The notes under the pieces: model-generated
Seen by the model: the letters and a program-made list of their open reading frames with translations, nothing else
Told to the model about the DNA's origin: nothing
Databases searched by the model: none
Made by a program: the position numbers and the translations under genes
DNA from: Trema orientale
Lineage: Eukaryota > Streptophyta > Magnoliopsida > Rosales > Cannabaceae
NCBI GenBank assembly: GCA_002914845.1
Contig: JXTC01000150.1
Span: 101,635 to 165,634 of the forward strand
DNA length: 64,000 nt
Direction of reading: 5' to 3'
Shown: piece after piece, positions 11,670 to 23,282 of the stretch
How positions within the stretch are numbered: position 1 is the first letter of the stretch
How the letters are laid out: the number at the start of each line of letters is the position of its first letter

Positions 11670-14228
11670 GGACTTGGTCGTAGTGACGGGACATAATTCC
11701 TACGTTGTTTTCTGTTGCATTGGTACTTTTTAATATCTGGTTTGGTGTGTTAAACGTTAATGTGTCGAATGCTTTGTGTGGTTGCATTTCGACTCGGCTA
11801 AGGTTTGCCTTGTATTATTATTGTCTTGCTGTGATTCGTTAGCACCACTCTGGGGTAGCTACTGAGTCTCTAGTATAATAGTTTACGTTTGGTGTTTGAA
11901 GAGAGTTTACTGCGTTACTTTGAGTCTGTAAGATACTATAAATAACATAGTACTTTTGATACCCTACTCGGTACTAAAATCTCTCTCTAGTCTCTACCTA
12001 TCACGCAAAAATTTCTACATGCTTTTTTAGTTCTTTTTTTTTTTTTTTTTTGAAAGAAAAAAAAAACGAAAAAGAAAAAGGAGCTACCTGTGAATTCATC
12101 AACAAAGTTGTTGGACCTTAGTCCAGTAAATTAGTTAGGCTGAGACCTAGTCAACAGACAAGAGTATCACCAAAGTCAGGCCCATATGTTAGTGCATATG
12201 CTTTGTGGAGATGTGAATTTGGAGCCATGCTGTACATGGTAAAAACAGCTCCATTTTATTATTATTACTATAGGTTTTCTTCTTCTATTTTTTTTTCTTT
12301 GGTTCTTTCATACTAACATTACTAATGGAAAAAAAAAAAAAAAGAAATGAATAAATAAATTGACAAAAAGAACTAAAATTTCTCATAATAACTGAACAGG
12401 ATCCGAGGACCTGAACCATGAAAACATTAAATTTTAGGTCTTCACTTGTTTATTAGGGGCATTGGATCAAGCTCATCAAGGAGAGGCAACTTTGTTTTTT
12501 ATTTTTCCATTTTGGCTGGAAGGGAAAGACAGTTTGATAATGCTTCATTGTTTCAGTTCTATTTTCTAATCAACAATATCTGGCGCTGCATTATTGGACC
12601 ACAAAATATCAAGCAGCATACAAAGGCCTAGAAAAACTAAGACGTTCAAGCCCAATGCAATTCTAAACATACAAATTCAAAAGCATGTCTGAATCATACC
12701 ACTACAGCACTACTAGTGCACGATTAGTGTTTTTTTTTTTATTTTTTTGGCTCTGGGCTCGATTAGTGTTATTATTACAACTTTCTCTGGTCAACTTATT
12801 GTATATTTTGTTAGAAATGGAAAGATATGTTCCTTTATACATTATTTTCAAGGTGAATCCCCTCTCCCTTTCTCTCTCTTTCAAACTTAAAATTGGAAAA
12901 AGGGGTGTAGAACTCGAGCCCAAATTAATCCGATCACAACTGAGATTATTGCTACTTTTCATGTTTTACTTGGTAATTGACTCGAGTAAACTTGCCTATT
13001 CCTTTCATCTTTTTCACTCCAGGAGAAAACAATTATAATAAAGAAATACGAATTTTGACTATCGAAAACGCCTATGTTATAAACTAAAAAATGAAAAAGG
13101 AAAAAAAAAAAAAATGTTAAGTGAAGGAATGATTTGCTCCAGGTTAGAATGATGATGAGTATACCTCAATAAGAAACGAATTTCCTAGATTGTGAGGATT
13201 AAAAAATGTAGTTTATCTGGGAATTGACTAACTGCACATTACAATTTTAGTATTTTACAAGCATTAAAATACAGGATAGGGCACTGTCAGTGATATATAT
13301 GTGCAATTTAAAAAAAAAAAAATTGGAAAAGAATTTACTTTACTAGGAGTGTCATTCCTACCGTTAGTAGAGAAAAAAGGATCCAAAAGATGCATAATTC
13401 ACTATTTTTAAGTTTCAGATATTGTTTTCTAAGTAATATATTAAGAAAGGTGTATTCAATAACGACAACAGAGAGCTTTGATTGAACATTAAAAGCACCT
13501 TGACTCCCAAAAAAAATACATTATAGATATTGACAATTTTCAAATGTCTGCTTCTTGTGGTTAAAACAAGTTTTCATGGATATCCATTTAATTAGTAAAA
13601 ATCAAAGAAAACAAACTAGCCAAAAAATGCATGGACAATCTTGATCAAAGAAATGATTACCTCCATTACAGCATACAAGAATAAAAGAGAGAATAGAGAT
13701 GGGGGAATACCTTGTTTGTAAAATATAAACTTTGGCAACCTGAAAACTGCAACTGCCTGCAGGGGCATATGCCTTTATGTTATAAAGAGTTCACCATAAG
13801 TAAATACAATCATTGGTTTAATTTAACCGGTAGCTATAGACAAAGCTCTTTATGAAGCTACAAAAGTAATGATATGAGTGAATAACCTTTTGTAGAGCTC
13901 TTTTCCTTTTCGCCTTGTTCCTTTTACAGGGCATAATAGTAGTAATCATTTAATCATCAAAATCTCAAAACGTATTAAGAAGGAAAAGAACAAAATTTTA
14001 ACACCTTTGAATTTTGTTCTTTCTTTTGAGTTTATGAAGTCTCCACTTTTTTTACCCCCAATTTAAATGGCCAAATTAAGAACACAATAAATCACCATGA
14101 GCTAGTAGCTCCTATAGAAACAGCTTTTCTCAGAGAAGCTTGGGGTGTGGGGTTCAAAAGCCCCCTCTCTAATTTATTGTAACATCTAACTCCCTTAAAA
14201 AAAAAATTAAAATCTGGTCCCGCATATG
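11670..14228. other. Intergenic, no gene seen
   Basis: Contains the SEO 3' end (T-rich, up to about 12000), then AT-rich sequence with several poly-A/T tracts. Short open frames around 12446-13038 are low-complexity and resemble nothing I know. Confidence 0.6.
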
Positions 14229-14331
14229 CATATATAGTTTTTTAACAAAACTTTTATTACGAGAAGATTCGAACTTAAGATCGTTTACATCAAAAAGAGA
14301 AAGTAGTGATTATTAAGCTACGCATTCAAAC
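14229..14331 (-). mobile_element. Remnant of a tRNA-derived SINE
   Basis: On the minus strand a box-A-like word GTAGCTTAATAATCAC is followed about 48 nt later by a box-B-like word AAGTTCGAATCTTC, then a T/A-rich tail. This is the internal RNA polymerase III promoter layout of plant SINEs. No clear target duplication was found and the acceptor stem of a true tRNA is absent. Confidence 0.4.
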
Positions 14332-14824
14332 TATTTAATATTGACATTAAACAATGGAAAATCGATGTCTAAAACTTTGGCTCATATTGCTAAACATTAA
14401 TTAAAAAGATACATCTCTACCATTGAGTTTCCTAGCTACTAAAGGATTGCAACTGTTTTATGGATTGTTCTGACCCCCCGAGACCCACGAAGAGGAGTGA
14501 AACCAACATTTTAATGACAAAGAAATACCCCCAATCGTTACCGGACGAATCAATTTTCGTCTTCTCTTCCGTGATCAAAATAGTCAGTTAATTGGCTGAC
14601 TGGCTTTTACACTGTACAGACTGCGACTTCAACAATGACAACCACAACTAAAACGACCTTTACTTTAATTAAAAGTGAGACAATTCTTCAGAGCCAAAAA
14701 AAATTAAAAATAATAAATTAAAATAAAAAAGGTGGGACAACGCGTTAAGAAAGACCCTGCAGAGTAATGAAGCATTAGTTAACTTTTGTAATGACTCGAG
14801 AGAATTGTATACGTTTGCATTGTT

Positions 14825-14904
14825 GTTGTTAATTGTAATGGGCTTTCATCAAGACACCAATTTAGTTGCTAATTGTAATGGGCTTTCATCAAGTCACCAA
14901 TTTA
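14825..14904. repeat. 40-bp direct repeat, 2 copies
   Basis: GTTGYTAATTGTAATGGGCT begins at 14825 and again at 14865. The two units differ by two bases. Confidence 0.85.
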
Positions 14905-15352
14905 ATTTCAGAGAAAAAGCTATGATAAATTCTTGGGCGGAGGAAGATTTAACTATTTTTATTTCTAGAAATATAGATATAACGCAAGTGAGAATAAACC
15001 CGTAAGGAGTCTCCTCTTTTTCTCTGATTTTACAAGGAACCAAGAAATAACGAAATTAATATGTTATGACACGTCGTGTTCGGTCAATTTTCTATGTGAA
15101 TAAACAAAAATGGAGGCTTCTTTACGAAGATATTTTATTGTGTAGCAATACATAATATTATTTCCAGGCAGAACAGAATGTTATCAAAAATAAAACAACG
15201 ACTTGTAAATAAAATATTTATTTAAAAAAAGAACTCAATTATAATGGAAGGAATCTCATTTTTGTCACATTATTTAATCTATGAGAATTTCTATTTTGGC
15301 GAATGACAGAACAAACCTCACATGACATATCTCAGTGATCTGTACTCAACTT

Positions 15353-15354
15353 TC

Positions 15355-15398
<44 letters not shown>
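15353..15398. repeat. Compound microsatellite (CT)n(AT)n
   Basis: A CT tract of about 14 units runs directly into an AT tract of about 9 units. Confidence 0.9.
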
Positions 15399-15645
15399 GT
15401 TTCTTGCTTTGAAGATGACAAAAATGGATTAATTTGAGTGAAAGAAAGATAGTTACTCATCCAAAAAAAGAGAGATAAAAACTATATAATCACCCAGAAA
15501 GTGCCTAGAGCAAGTAGGTCAGTGGCGATAGGAACATTAGTCCGAAAACCTTATTGGTAATGTGACTTTCGTAATACTAGTGGGAAGGAAGAAGAACGTC
15601 TTCAAGGGATTGGCTAAAGACTCCATCGCGTGCTTTTCATTTGTT

Positions 15646-15793
15646 GGACTAGTCAACAACTAGCATCATTTGCATTGAGTTGGTTAGGAATCTACCGCCA
15701 CGTGTCCATCTCAAAAGCCATAGATTATCCAAAAAATGATCTAACGGCCCAAATTTGGGCGAAGACTTCATATTATCCTGGGTTGACTTGACT
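15646..15793 (+). promoter_or_regulatory. W-box-type cluster upstream of SOBIR1
   Basis: GTTGACTTGACT at about 15782 holds two overlapping TTGACY W-box cores, and AGTCAAC at about 15650 is a third in the other orientation. WRKY factors bind such sites in defence genes. They lie about 1 kb upstream of the start codon, so the link to SOBIR1 is inference. Confidence 0.3.
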
Positions 15794-16690
15794 AGCAGAA
15801 CGCCATTATGAATGATAACCCATCCAAGGCTTCAAGGAAGTTTCTAAGCTTATTTGCCCAATCGACGGAGAGGGACCATAGTTTTCATCCATTTGGTGCT
15901 GCGTTATTGCGTATGGAATGGACAAATTTGAAGTTGAGATACAGAATTCTTTCTTTTTCAATAGAAAATAATAACAATAAAAAAACATCGGGCCATCCGT
16001 GATGCCGATGGTGCTCGATGTTGAACTCGTCAAAGGTGAGGACTATTAAATGCGAATATATATAATTCAACAATAAGCACTAGATAAACAAGGGCTTATT
16101 TTAAAATCAGGTCAATTGTTGAGAGAAAGAATATAAAAAAGCAATGCCTGTTGATTAATGGACTCCATAATTCAACTTCAATCTAATCACTCTAAATGTT
16201 TATTATTTTTTTTCCTTCAAACTCATTATTTCCTTCTGGACATTCTACTAACAGCACATATTGAAGTTATAAAAACATTTGACAGTTCAGTTGCGAATTC
16301 AAGTCATGTTGTAAACTGTCATAATTAGGGAAAATCTAGAAACGACAATTGGCTTTAATCTTCATCCGACTTTACTAGACTTGATCTTACAGTTGCAAGA
16401 AAGAAACAAAAAGAGAAACAATAACAATTTTGTTCTTCAGTAACCTCCATTTACATGCTCCAAATTTTTGTTACTTTGATAGGGTCATTCTAATCAGTTA
16501 GTTAATCCAGTTCTAATCTCATTATTATCTTCATTCTTCGTTAAATTTTTATTAGTTTTTTCCCCTTAGGAAAAGGTCCCCACCGCCCAAATTAGAAACC
16601 AATCATAAAAATCTTACAACGCGGGTGAGAGACAGCCAATTTCAAAAGTGGGCTCCATACCCCATAGTCACATTTTCCACAGACTACGTC

Positions 16691-16696
16691 TATAAG
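16691..16696 (+). promoter_or_regulatory. Probable TATA element of SOBIR1
   Basis: TATAAG lies 87 bp before the ATG, a distance that would leave a leader of about 55 nt. Confidence 0.4.
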
Positions 16697-16777
16697 AACA
16701 AACGCACGCCACCAACCAAATATGAACTATGAACTCCTGAAGTCTGCTCACCGATCCTAGCAGCCATTCAACCTGTA

Positions 16778-18679
16778 ATGGCAACTTTCCCTGCCAAAGC
16801 TCGCCTCTCCCTCCTCACCTTCTTCTCCATCCTCATTTTCATCCATGGAAGACCAACTCTGGACCCTTCAGACCTCAAAGCCCTCTCCATCATCCAAAAA
16901 GACTTGGGCATAGGAAGTCAACTCCAACTTTCCACCGCACCATGCAACAGCCCCGGCGTGTTCTGCGAGAGAAGGCTCTCGGACGACAACAACTATGTTT
17001 TTAAGATCACGAGGCTCGTCTTTGAATCCCAGAAGCTTACCGGGTTTCTGTCTCCGGCGATTGGAAAGCTCTCCGAGCTCAAAGAGCTCTCTCTATCCGG
17101 AAACACCCTCGTTGACCAGATACCAGCTGAGATAGTTGACTGCCGGAAGCTGGAAATTCTCAGACTCGGAAACAACGAGTTTTCCGGAGAAGTTCCGTCC
17201 AATTTATCGTCGCTGATTCGTCTTCGAGTCCTCGATCTTTCCTCGAACAAGCTTTCTGGGAACCTGGGTTTCTTGAAGTATTTTCCCAACCTCGAAAAGC
17301 TTTCCATTGCGAACAATCTTTTCGCCGGGAAAATCCCGGCATCCATTCGCTCATTTCGCAATCTCCGTTTCTTCAACTTCTCCGGAAACCAGTTCGTCGA
17401 AGGCTCAGTGCCACACTTGAAAAGGGTGGAAAACGCAGCGTCTAACATTCCGAAACGGTACATATTAGCTGAGAATTCAACTTCATCTTCAAGAAGCAAT
17501 AGAACTTCAGCAGCAGCAGCAGGACCCTCATCGAGTATTGCTAAAGCTCCCTCTCCAGCGCAATCACACCATGGCCACAAGCATAAAGACCGCAAAAAGA
17601 AAGTACTCGGGTGGATTCTGGGATTTTTGGCTGGAGCTGTGGCAGGTAGTATCTCCGGCTTTATCTTTTCTCTGCTATTTAAAATGCTTTTGGCTGTGGT
17701 GAAAGGTGGGGGTAAGGATGCAGGGCCTGCAATCTTTAGTCCCCTTATTAAAAAGAAAGAGGACCTAGCTTTCTTGGAAAAGGACGATGGTCTTGCTTCG
17801 TTGGAGATGATAGGAAGAGGCGGCAGCGGGGAGGTGTACAAAGCTGAATTGCCTGGAAGTAACGGGAAAATCATTGCCATAAAGAAGATAATTCAGCCAC
17901 CCAAGGATGCTGCAGAGTTGACTGAGGAAGATAGCAAGCTTCTGAACAAGAAAATGCGCCAAATCCGGTCGGAGATCAACACCGTCGGTCATATCAGGCA
18001 CCGAAATCTTGTTCCTCTACTGGCCCATGTTTCTCGGCCTGACTGCCATTACTTGGTGTATGAATTCATGAAGAATGGTAGCTTACAAGACATGTTGATG
18101 GAAGTAGCAGAAGGGAGGAAGGAGTTGGACTGGAGAGCTAGGCATAGAATTGCTCTAGGAATAGCAGCCGGGCTTGAATATCTACACTTGAGCCATAGCC
18201 CACGTATAATTCACAGAGATCTCAAGCCGGCAAATGTACTTCTTGATGATAATATGGAAGCTAGAATTGCAGATTTTGGTCTCGCAAAAGCAATGCCAGA
18301 TGCTCAAACACATATCTCAACTTCTAACGTTGCCGGAACCGTGGGATATATAGCCCCGGAGTACCACCAGACACTCAAGTTCACGGACAAGTGTGACATA
18401 TATAGCTTTGGGGTGTTGCTCGGGGTTGTGGTCATGGGGAGGCTTCCATCAGATGAATTTTTCCAACATCAGACTGAGATTGGTCTGGTTAAGTGGATGA
18501 GGAGTATCATGACTTCAGAAAATCCTCGGCAAGCAATTGACCCAAGGCTGATGGGAACAGGCTATGAGGAGCAAATGCTGTTGGTTTTGAAGATTGCTTG
18601 CTTTTGTACTCTGGATAATCCAAAGGAGAGACCCAACAGCAAGGATGTGAGATGTATGTTGTCTCAGATTCAACATTAA
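16778..18679 (+). CDS. SOBIR1: SOBIR1 leucine-rich repeat receptor-like kinase, 633 aa, intronless
   Basis: SOBIR1 is the adaptor kinase that pairs with LRR receptor-like proteins at the plasma membrane and signals with BAK1 in immunity and cell death. Seen here: signal peptide (about 1-24), N-terminal cap with Cys56 and Cys63, a short LRR domain (about 77-215; LSLSGNTL, LRLGNNEFSG, LDLSSNKLSG), a Ser/Ala linker, and one membrane helix (about 276-302). In that helix, glycines 278, 282, 286, 290 and 294 form the GxxxG ladder typical of SOBIR1, needed for pairing with receptor proteins. The kinase domain (about 340-630) has the glycine loop GRGGSG (346-351), Lys369, HRD (Asp481), DFG (Asp499) and APE (526-528), so it is an RD kinase with all key residues. 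The size is close to the Arabidopsis protein, and a single exon is usual. Confidence 0.96.
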   Translation: MATFPAKARLSLLTFFSILIFIHGRPTLDPSDLKALSIIQKDLGIGSQLQLSTAPCNSPGVFCERRLSDDNNYVFKITRLVFESQKLTGFLSPAIGKLSELKELSLSGNTLVDQIPAEIVDCRKLEILRLGNNEFSGEVPSNLSSLIRLRVLDLSSNKLSGNLGFLKYFPNLEKLSIANNLFAGKIPASIRSFRNLRFFNFSGNQFVEGSVPHLKRVENAASNIPKRYILAENSTSSSRSNRTSAAAAGPSSSIAKAPSPAQSHHGHKHKDRKKKVLGWILGFLAGAVAGSISGFIFSLLFKMLLAVVKGGGKDAGPAIFSPLIKKKEDLAFLEKDDGLASLEMIGRGGSGEVYKAELPGSNGKIIAIKKIIQPPKDAAELTEEDSKLLNKKMRQIRSEINTVGHIRHRNLVPLLAHVSRPDCHYLVYEFMKNGSLQDMLMEVAEGRKELDWRARHRIALGIAAGLEYLHLSHSPRIIHRDLKPANVLLDDNMEARIADFGLAKAMPDAQTHISTSNVAGTVGYIAPEYHQTLKFTDKCDIYSFGVLLGVVVMGRLPSDEFFQHQTEIGLVKWMRSIMTSENPRQAIDPRLMGTGYEEQMLLVLKIACFCTLDNPKERPNSKDVRCMLSQIQH

Positions 18680-20183
18680 GAACGTGATTAAGTGTTAAGA
18701 ATGTATTTAAGTTTAAAATCCATGTAATAAAAGTCGCAACTTTAATGTCAGCAACAGGTCTAATAGGATGTTTTGGTTGTCAAGAGAATTAATCAAATAT
18801 TCTGTGGATTCGCAGTGTTAAAGCAAGATGAATTGCACTGGTTTTTTTTTTTTTTTTTCATTTTCTATTACCGGTTTTGATTTAAGTAGACTCACCTAGA
18901 CAAATAGCTATAAAAACTGATAATAATGAAGAGTAAATGAACAAAGGATAATTTCTCACAGCTATGGAGTATGGACCTTGACAGGAAGGCCCGAGAAGAA
19001 AAAGTGCCTACATCTTTTCATTGATTTCAACCACAAAACATATAGATCTTTGTGAAATACCAAATTACTTGAAAGAAAAATTATGTGAAGAAGGGATCAG
19101 TGGAGTCTCGCACTGACACAGATAAATACCCGAGTTTGAGGAATCCATCCAGAATCTCAGATGCATCGTTAGAGAATGTCCATATACAAATAATTGTCAG
19201 AATGAAAATCCTAAGCAATACATGGAGTCCTAGTCTTCAATACATCCAACCATATAAGCATCGCTTAGAGTAAACTGTTGCGTCAGAAGACTCAAGTTTT
19301 ACGGTTGACATGCCAGGGAATAAAGTATCCTTGAGCCTCAACTACAAAATCAAATGTCCATGTTGCTATGTCAAAAATAATGTGTTCATATAAAGGTTGT
19401 TCCCTAAAAATAACAGTCTATATGACCGCAAAGAAACATTATACTAAATCTTCCATCGCCAAAAAATTGTAACTAATGGTCATGATTCCAAAGCAACAAT
19501 TTATTCAAGCTTGTAACTCGACAAGGATATGATGTTGAGCTACCAAAAAAAAAAATTGTCTCAAGATTGCCATCTATAAACGCCTTCTAGATTGGTTATG
19601 ACGAATTTTGGATAGGCCTAGGAATTCTCTCTAGTGTAATGATATCCATCATTCCAATAGAATAAGCGATTTCAAGATCATCCTTAAGGATAATTGGTTT
19701 ATTCTAAAGTAGCAAAAGTGATAAAAGTATAATTCACGGGAAAAAAAATACGCTGCATTCTCTCTCTCTCACACACCCCAAAAATTACAGTATTTCGTGG
19801 GCTAGGTAAAAGAGAAACATTCAACGTTTCAGGCTCAAAAAACTAGCTCCGCCTTGGGAGCAATCTAGTACAACTTTCTTTTTACCCCATATGCTGTTAC
19901 ATAATGACCTGACTATACTTGACCAAAAAACTATGTTCTAAAACTCGACATCGAAGCACATTATTATTATTATTATTTTATATCGAAGCACATTACAAAC
20001 AAAACACTCACCTAAAGTCCCGATTATCCTTAAGAAACTCAAATGCAAGTACAGAAGTTCTGAGGAAAACGACGCAAACCCTTGTGGGAATGTGCATGAC
20101 TGTTTCAGTCTCCTATGAATGTAATACGAAAGTTATTGTAGTTAGCTAACATGAACAGATCCATTAACAGTATTCCATGTACC
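18680..20183. other. Intergenic between SOBIR1 and CENP-X 3' ends
   Basis: The two genes converge here. A poly-T tract lies at 18842-18858. The minus-strand part just below 20184 is presumably the CENP-X 3' UTR. No independent gene is supported. Confidence 0.55.
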
Positions 20184-22119
20184 TCAGAAATCAAGAAGTA
20201 ACTGAGGAAGAATCCTTTCCAAGTGAGTTGCTTCAATTTTATTGACACCCTCAGCTTCTGCAATCGCAGCCGCACGCTGCACAGCCTCTGCCTCAATTCA
20301 ACAATTTTTTAGAAAGTGACATCATAAGATACAAAACTGCCTACGTTACAAGCATCATAGTACATTTTAGATATGCGAACCTGTGATAAACATTCGGAGG
20401 AACTCACAACTCAGTTTCAGAGCATTTGCATTAGCTGCATCAGAAATGTCAAATGTAAGCATAACCACGTAAACAACAAAGTTTAATTCACTCAGGCCAC
20501 GTTTGGAATGCAGGATAAGGATGGGATTGGATTGGATTAAATTAATCCATGTTTAGTGCATGCATATGAGATAGATTGGATTGGATTAAAATAATCCACT
20601 CCAAAAATAATCCCCTTAGAATGGGATAATCTTATCCTCTTGAGAATTTGGGATTGGGAGAGATTATGAATTTGATTAAAAAAATAGAATATTTTTGAAG
20701 AGTAATAAATGATACTTTCGAAATTAACTTTTAAAAGTGGTAGAACCAGAAATGGTATTTTTCAAAATATTTTTTATAAATGGTATTTTTGCAAATCATT
20801 TTAAAAAAAAAAATCATTTTCCAAAAATAAGTATTAAAAGTATTATTTTTCAAAATATTTTTTTAAAAGTGGTATTTTTCAAAATATTTTTTTAAAAATA
20901 ATATTTTTGTAAATAAGTTTTTAAAGATGATATTTTTACAAAATTTATTTCTAAAAATAATATTTTTCTAAATTAATTTTCAAAAGTAGTATTTTTCTAA
21001 ATAATCAAACCTCAAAATTTGTGATTTAGCTAAAACTATGAAACAAAAAGTAGCACACCAAACATAGGATAGAATTGGACTATAATTCCATCTTATCCTA
21101 ACCTATCCAATCAAATCCTTTAAAATAGTCCAATCCTATCCTATCCTATCCTATCCTAGATACCAAGCGATGCCTCAGTAATCACTCAACCCACAAGAAT
21201 CCATAATGTACTAAAAAATACTAGACTATTACAAAAAAGGAAAAACAGAAACCACAGGAGTAGAACCGAAGAATCAAAGAGGTACGGTCATACCAGTGGT
21301 CGCCCGAATCTTCTTTGATGTTCCAGCTCCTACCTGTAAACAAATTCAACTTCATTGGAGCCTCACTACATTTTCAATAGACAACCAAGCGCTATCCAGA
21401 AAGGCAATAAGCTGATAAACTAAAGAAATTCGCCTTTTCATGCATAGGATATCTCCCTTGAGTGGCTTCAACAAGAAACCAAAATAAGCATTTGACAAAA
21501 CAAGAAGGCCTTACAATAACAAAGGAAGAACCCAATTAAAATTAAAGCCAAAAAATGAATCAATCTTAGAAATTATTAGAGCCCTAAATCAGTTCCATAA
21601 ATCAACATTAGGGCTTTGCCCTCCCTAACTATTTGAGCCCTAGACAATGTTTTCGCCAATATATAATTCCAAAAATTCAAATAAAAAATTGAAATTAACG
21701 AAAGCATAAAGCTCAAAATCATATGAAGTATCCCAAATTTCGATTATAAACAAATGAATTTTCAATGGAACGAGAAATTTAAGAACCTCGCAGTCCAAAG
21801 CGTTTGCGCCTTCATTTTTCTCACGCTCTGCAAACAATCAAACACGAAGGAATGGAGAGAAAGTCATGTTAAGTAAGAACAAAAGAGGGTTTTGAATAAT
21901 CAAGATCAGAAGAAAGCGTTGGGGGAATCCAAACCGAGAGCTCTTCTGGTCCAGACGAGCTTGAAAATGGCGTGAATCAGATCCTGAACCATTGATGACG
22001 ATGATAATTAAAAGAAGCAAATTTAGAAGAAATGTATGTAGGGAAATGAAAATTGAAAGTACAGGGAATAATTACAGATCTAAAGGAATAATTACAGGAT
22101 CGAATGAAACGGCTTCCAT
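20184..22119 (-). CDS. MHF2: Centromere protein X / MHF2 histone-fold protein, 6 exons, 103 aa
   Basis: Minus-strand exons from the 5' end: 22119-22096, 21983-21935, 21827-21787, 21333-21294, 20434-20381, 20287-20184. All are GT-AG and the phases fit. CENP-X (MHF2, STRA13) pairs with CENP-S (MHF1). The heterotetramer binds DNA, supports FANCM at stalled forks and, in plants, limits meiotic crossovers. It is also part of the CENP-T-W-S-X kinetochore particle. The assembled product starts MEAVSFDPDLIHAIFKLVW and ends with the family signature IEATHLERILPQLLLDF just before the stop. The histone-fold helices ANANALKLSCEFLRMFITEA and VQRAAAIAEAEG are clear. Every exon is tiny (24-104 nt), so automatic annotation may miss it. 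Intron 4 holds a MITE (20495-21174). Confidence 0.93.
20495..21174. mobile_element. PIF/Harbinger-like MITE in CENP-X intron 4
   Basis: Begins GGCCACGTTTGGAATGCAGG and ends with a matching inverse, CCTAGATACCAAGCGATGCC. It is flanked by the 3-bp direct repeat TCA (20492-20494 and 21175-21177), which fits the 3-bp target duplications of Harbinger elements. Subterminal ATTGGATTGGATT and CCTATCC repeats point inward. The centre is AT-rich with repeats of a GTATTTTTCAAAATATTTTT word. No coding capacity. Confidence 0.75.
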
Positions 22120-22228
22120 GGAAATCGAGGAGCTCGAGCAGAGACTATAATGGCGGTAAACTCTTCTTGAGTGGTTGAGCCTCAGCTTAGTTTCTGATAT
22201 TTCGATCTGGCTATCCCGCGCTAGTGTT

Positions 22229-22231
<3 letters not shown>

Positions 22232-22263
<32 letters not shown>
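22232..22263. repeat. Poly-T tract (about 32 T)
   Basis: An uninterrupted T run about 110 bp upstream of the CENP-X start codon. Confidence 0.9.
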
Positions 22264-22394
22264 CTGAGAAACACCCGCGGTAGATTTTTTCTGTATTATG
22301 TACGTGTATTTTCAGATATTCATACTCTCGTTTGAATTCGACCCCGTAACCGGTAAATGAAGAAATGATTTACTTTTTGGGATAATATCATTTT

Positions 22395-22551
22395 GGGCGC
22401 GTCTACAATAAGGGCTTCCCTGCGTAGAGCCCTGTCTATATACCGTTTGATGGACAGATCCCCACAGATTCTCGTTATTCCCCACAGATTTTCATCAAAC
22501 GGTGTATAAAAGGTGGCCCTACGTAGGGACGCCCCTACTGTAGCCCTCCCC
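22395..22551. mobile_element. MITE family B, copy 1 (MULE-type), 157 bp
   Basis: Flanked by the perfect 9-bp repeat TATCATTTT (22386-22394 and 22552-22560), the size made by Mutator-like transposases. Inverted ends: GGGCGCGTCTACAATAAGGG against CCCCTACTGTAGCCCTCCCC. The interior carries CCGTTTGATGGACAGA and its inverse, and CCTACGTAGGG. A second copy is at 55993-56165. Confidence 0.85.
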
Positions 22552-22575
22552 TATCATTTTATACCTTATATTTTG

Positions 22576-22863
22576 GAAAAATTTAGGTGGATGACCAAAA
22601 TTTTAAATTTGATTAAGTAGATGTCCACTTTTAAAATTTTTTAAAATTTTATAGCTAAATGTCTAAGTATATATATTNTTTTACACTTAGTAGATACACA
22701 TATCTACCAATTTTAGTTATTGTACTGAAATGCACTGGGTATATAATTTTTTATACTTGGTATATAAAATTTTTACACTTAGTATATATGCATATATACC
22801 GGATATTTTGCTATAACATTTGACAAATAGACATTTACTGAAATTGGGCCCAAAATTTGGTCA
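22576..22863. mobile_element. AT-rich insertion with 9-bp target duplication, 288 bp
   Basis: Flanked by TATATTTTG (22567-22575 and 22864-22872). The ends carry an inverted ATGACCAAAATTTTAAATT / AAAATTTGGTCAT match, offset by about 16 bp on the left. Related sequence lies at 2340-2585. A single ambiguous base (N) is at 22678. Confidence 0.65.
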
Positions 22864-23282
22864 TATATTTTGACATTTTATTTAAATTATATTTGTATTT
22901 TAGTTATTATTAACATTGGCATTCAGATTTGAAATCTGTTATAAATCAATGCACTGACATCAATTTAGAGCAATTAATTTACTAAAATATCATTTAAAAA
23001 ATTGAAAATTGACTGCTCTAGATTGATAAATAATTTACCAAGATACCATTAAAAAATTAAAAATTGACTACTCTAAATTAATTTATCAATTAAGAACAGT
23101 CAATTATCAATTTTTCAAACAGTATTTTGGTAAATTAATTACTTTAAAGTGGTGTCAGTGTATAGATTTGTAATAAATATTAAATCTAAAGATCAATATT
23201 GATAATAACCAAAACACATGGTACAAACTGAACAAAGTATCAAAATACAAGGTATAAAATTGATATTATCCCTTATTTATAA

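Larger units (their letters stand above)
22379..23272. mobile_element. MITE family C, copy A, interrupted by two insertions
   Basis: The left end GGGATAATATCATTTT and right end GATATTATCCC are inverse, with further inverted matches inward (ATACCTTATATTTTG against CAAAATACAAGGTAT). A second copy at 45650-45976 lacks the interruptions and aligns across both: its left arm reads GGGATCTTATCATTTTTATA then CTTGTATTTTGACAATTTG. Against it, the insertions here are 22395-22551 and 22576-22863, each with a 9-bp duplication of the element's own sequence. Confidence 0.8.

Noticed and set aside
16993-17880. 295-codon open frame on the minus strand inside SOBIR1
   Set aside because: Antisense shadow of the SOBIR1 coding sequence; its peptide has no conserved features.
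19085-19170. Minus-strand piece reading SEILDGFLKLGYLSVSVRDS before a stop
   Set aside because: Short, with no recognisable upstream exon or family. Could be a gene relic; left out.
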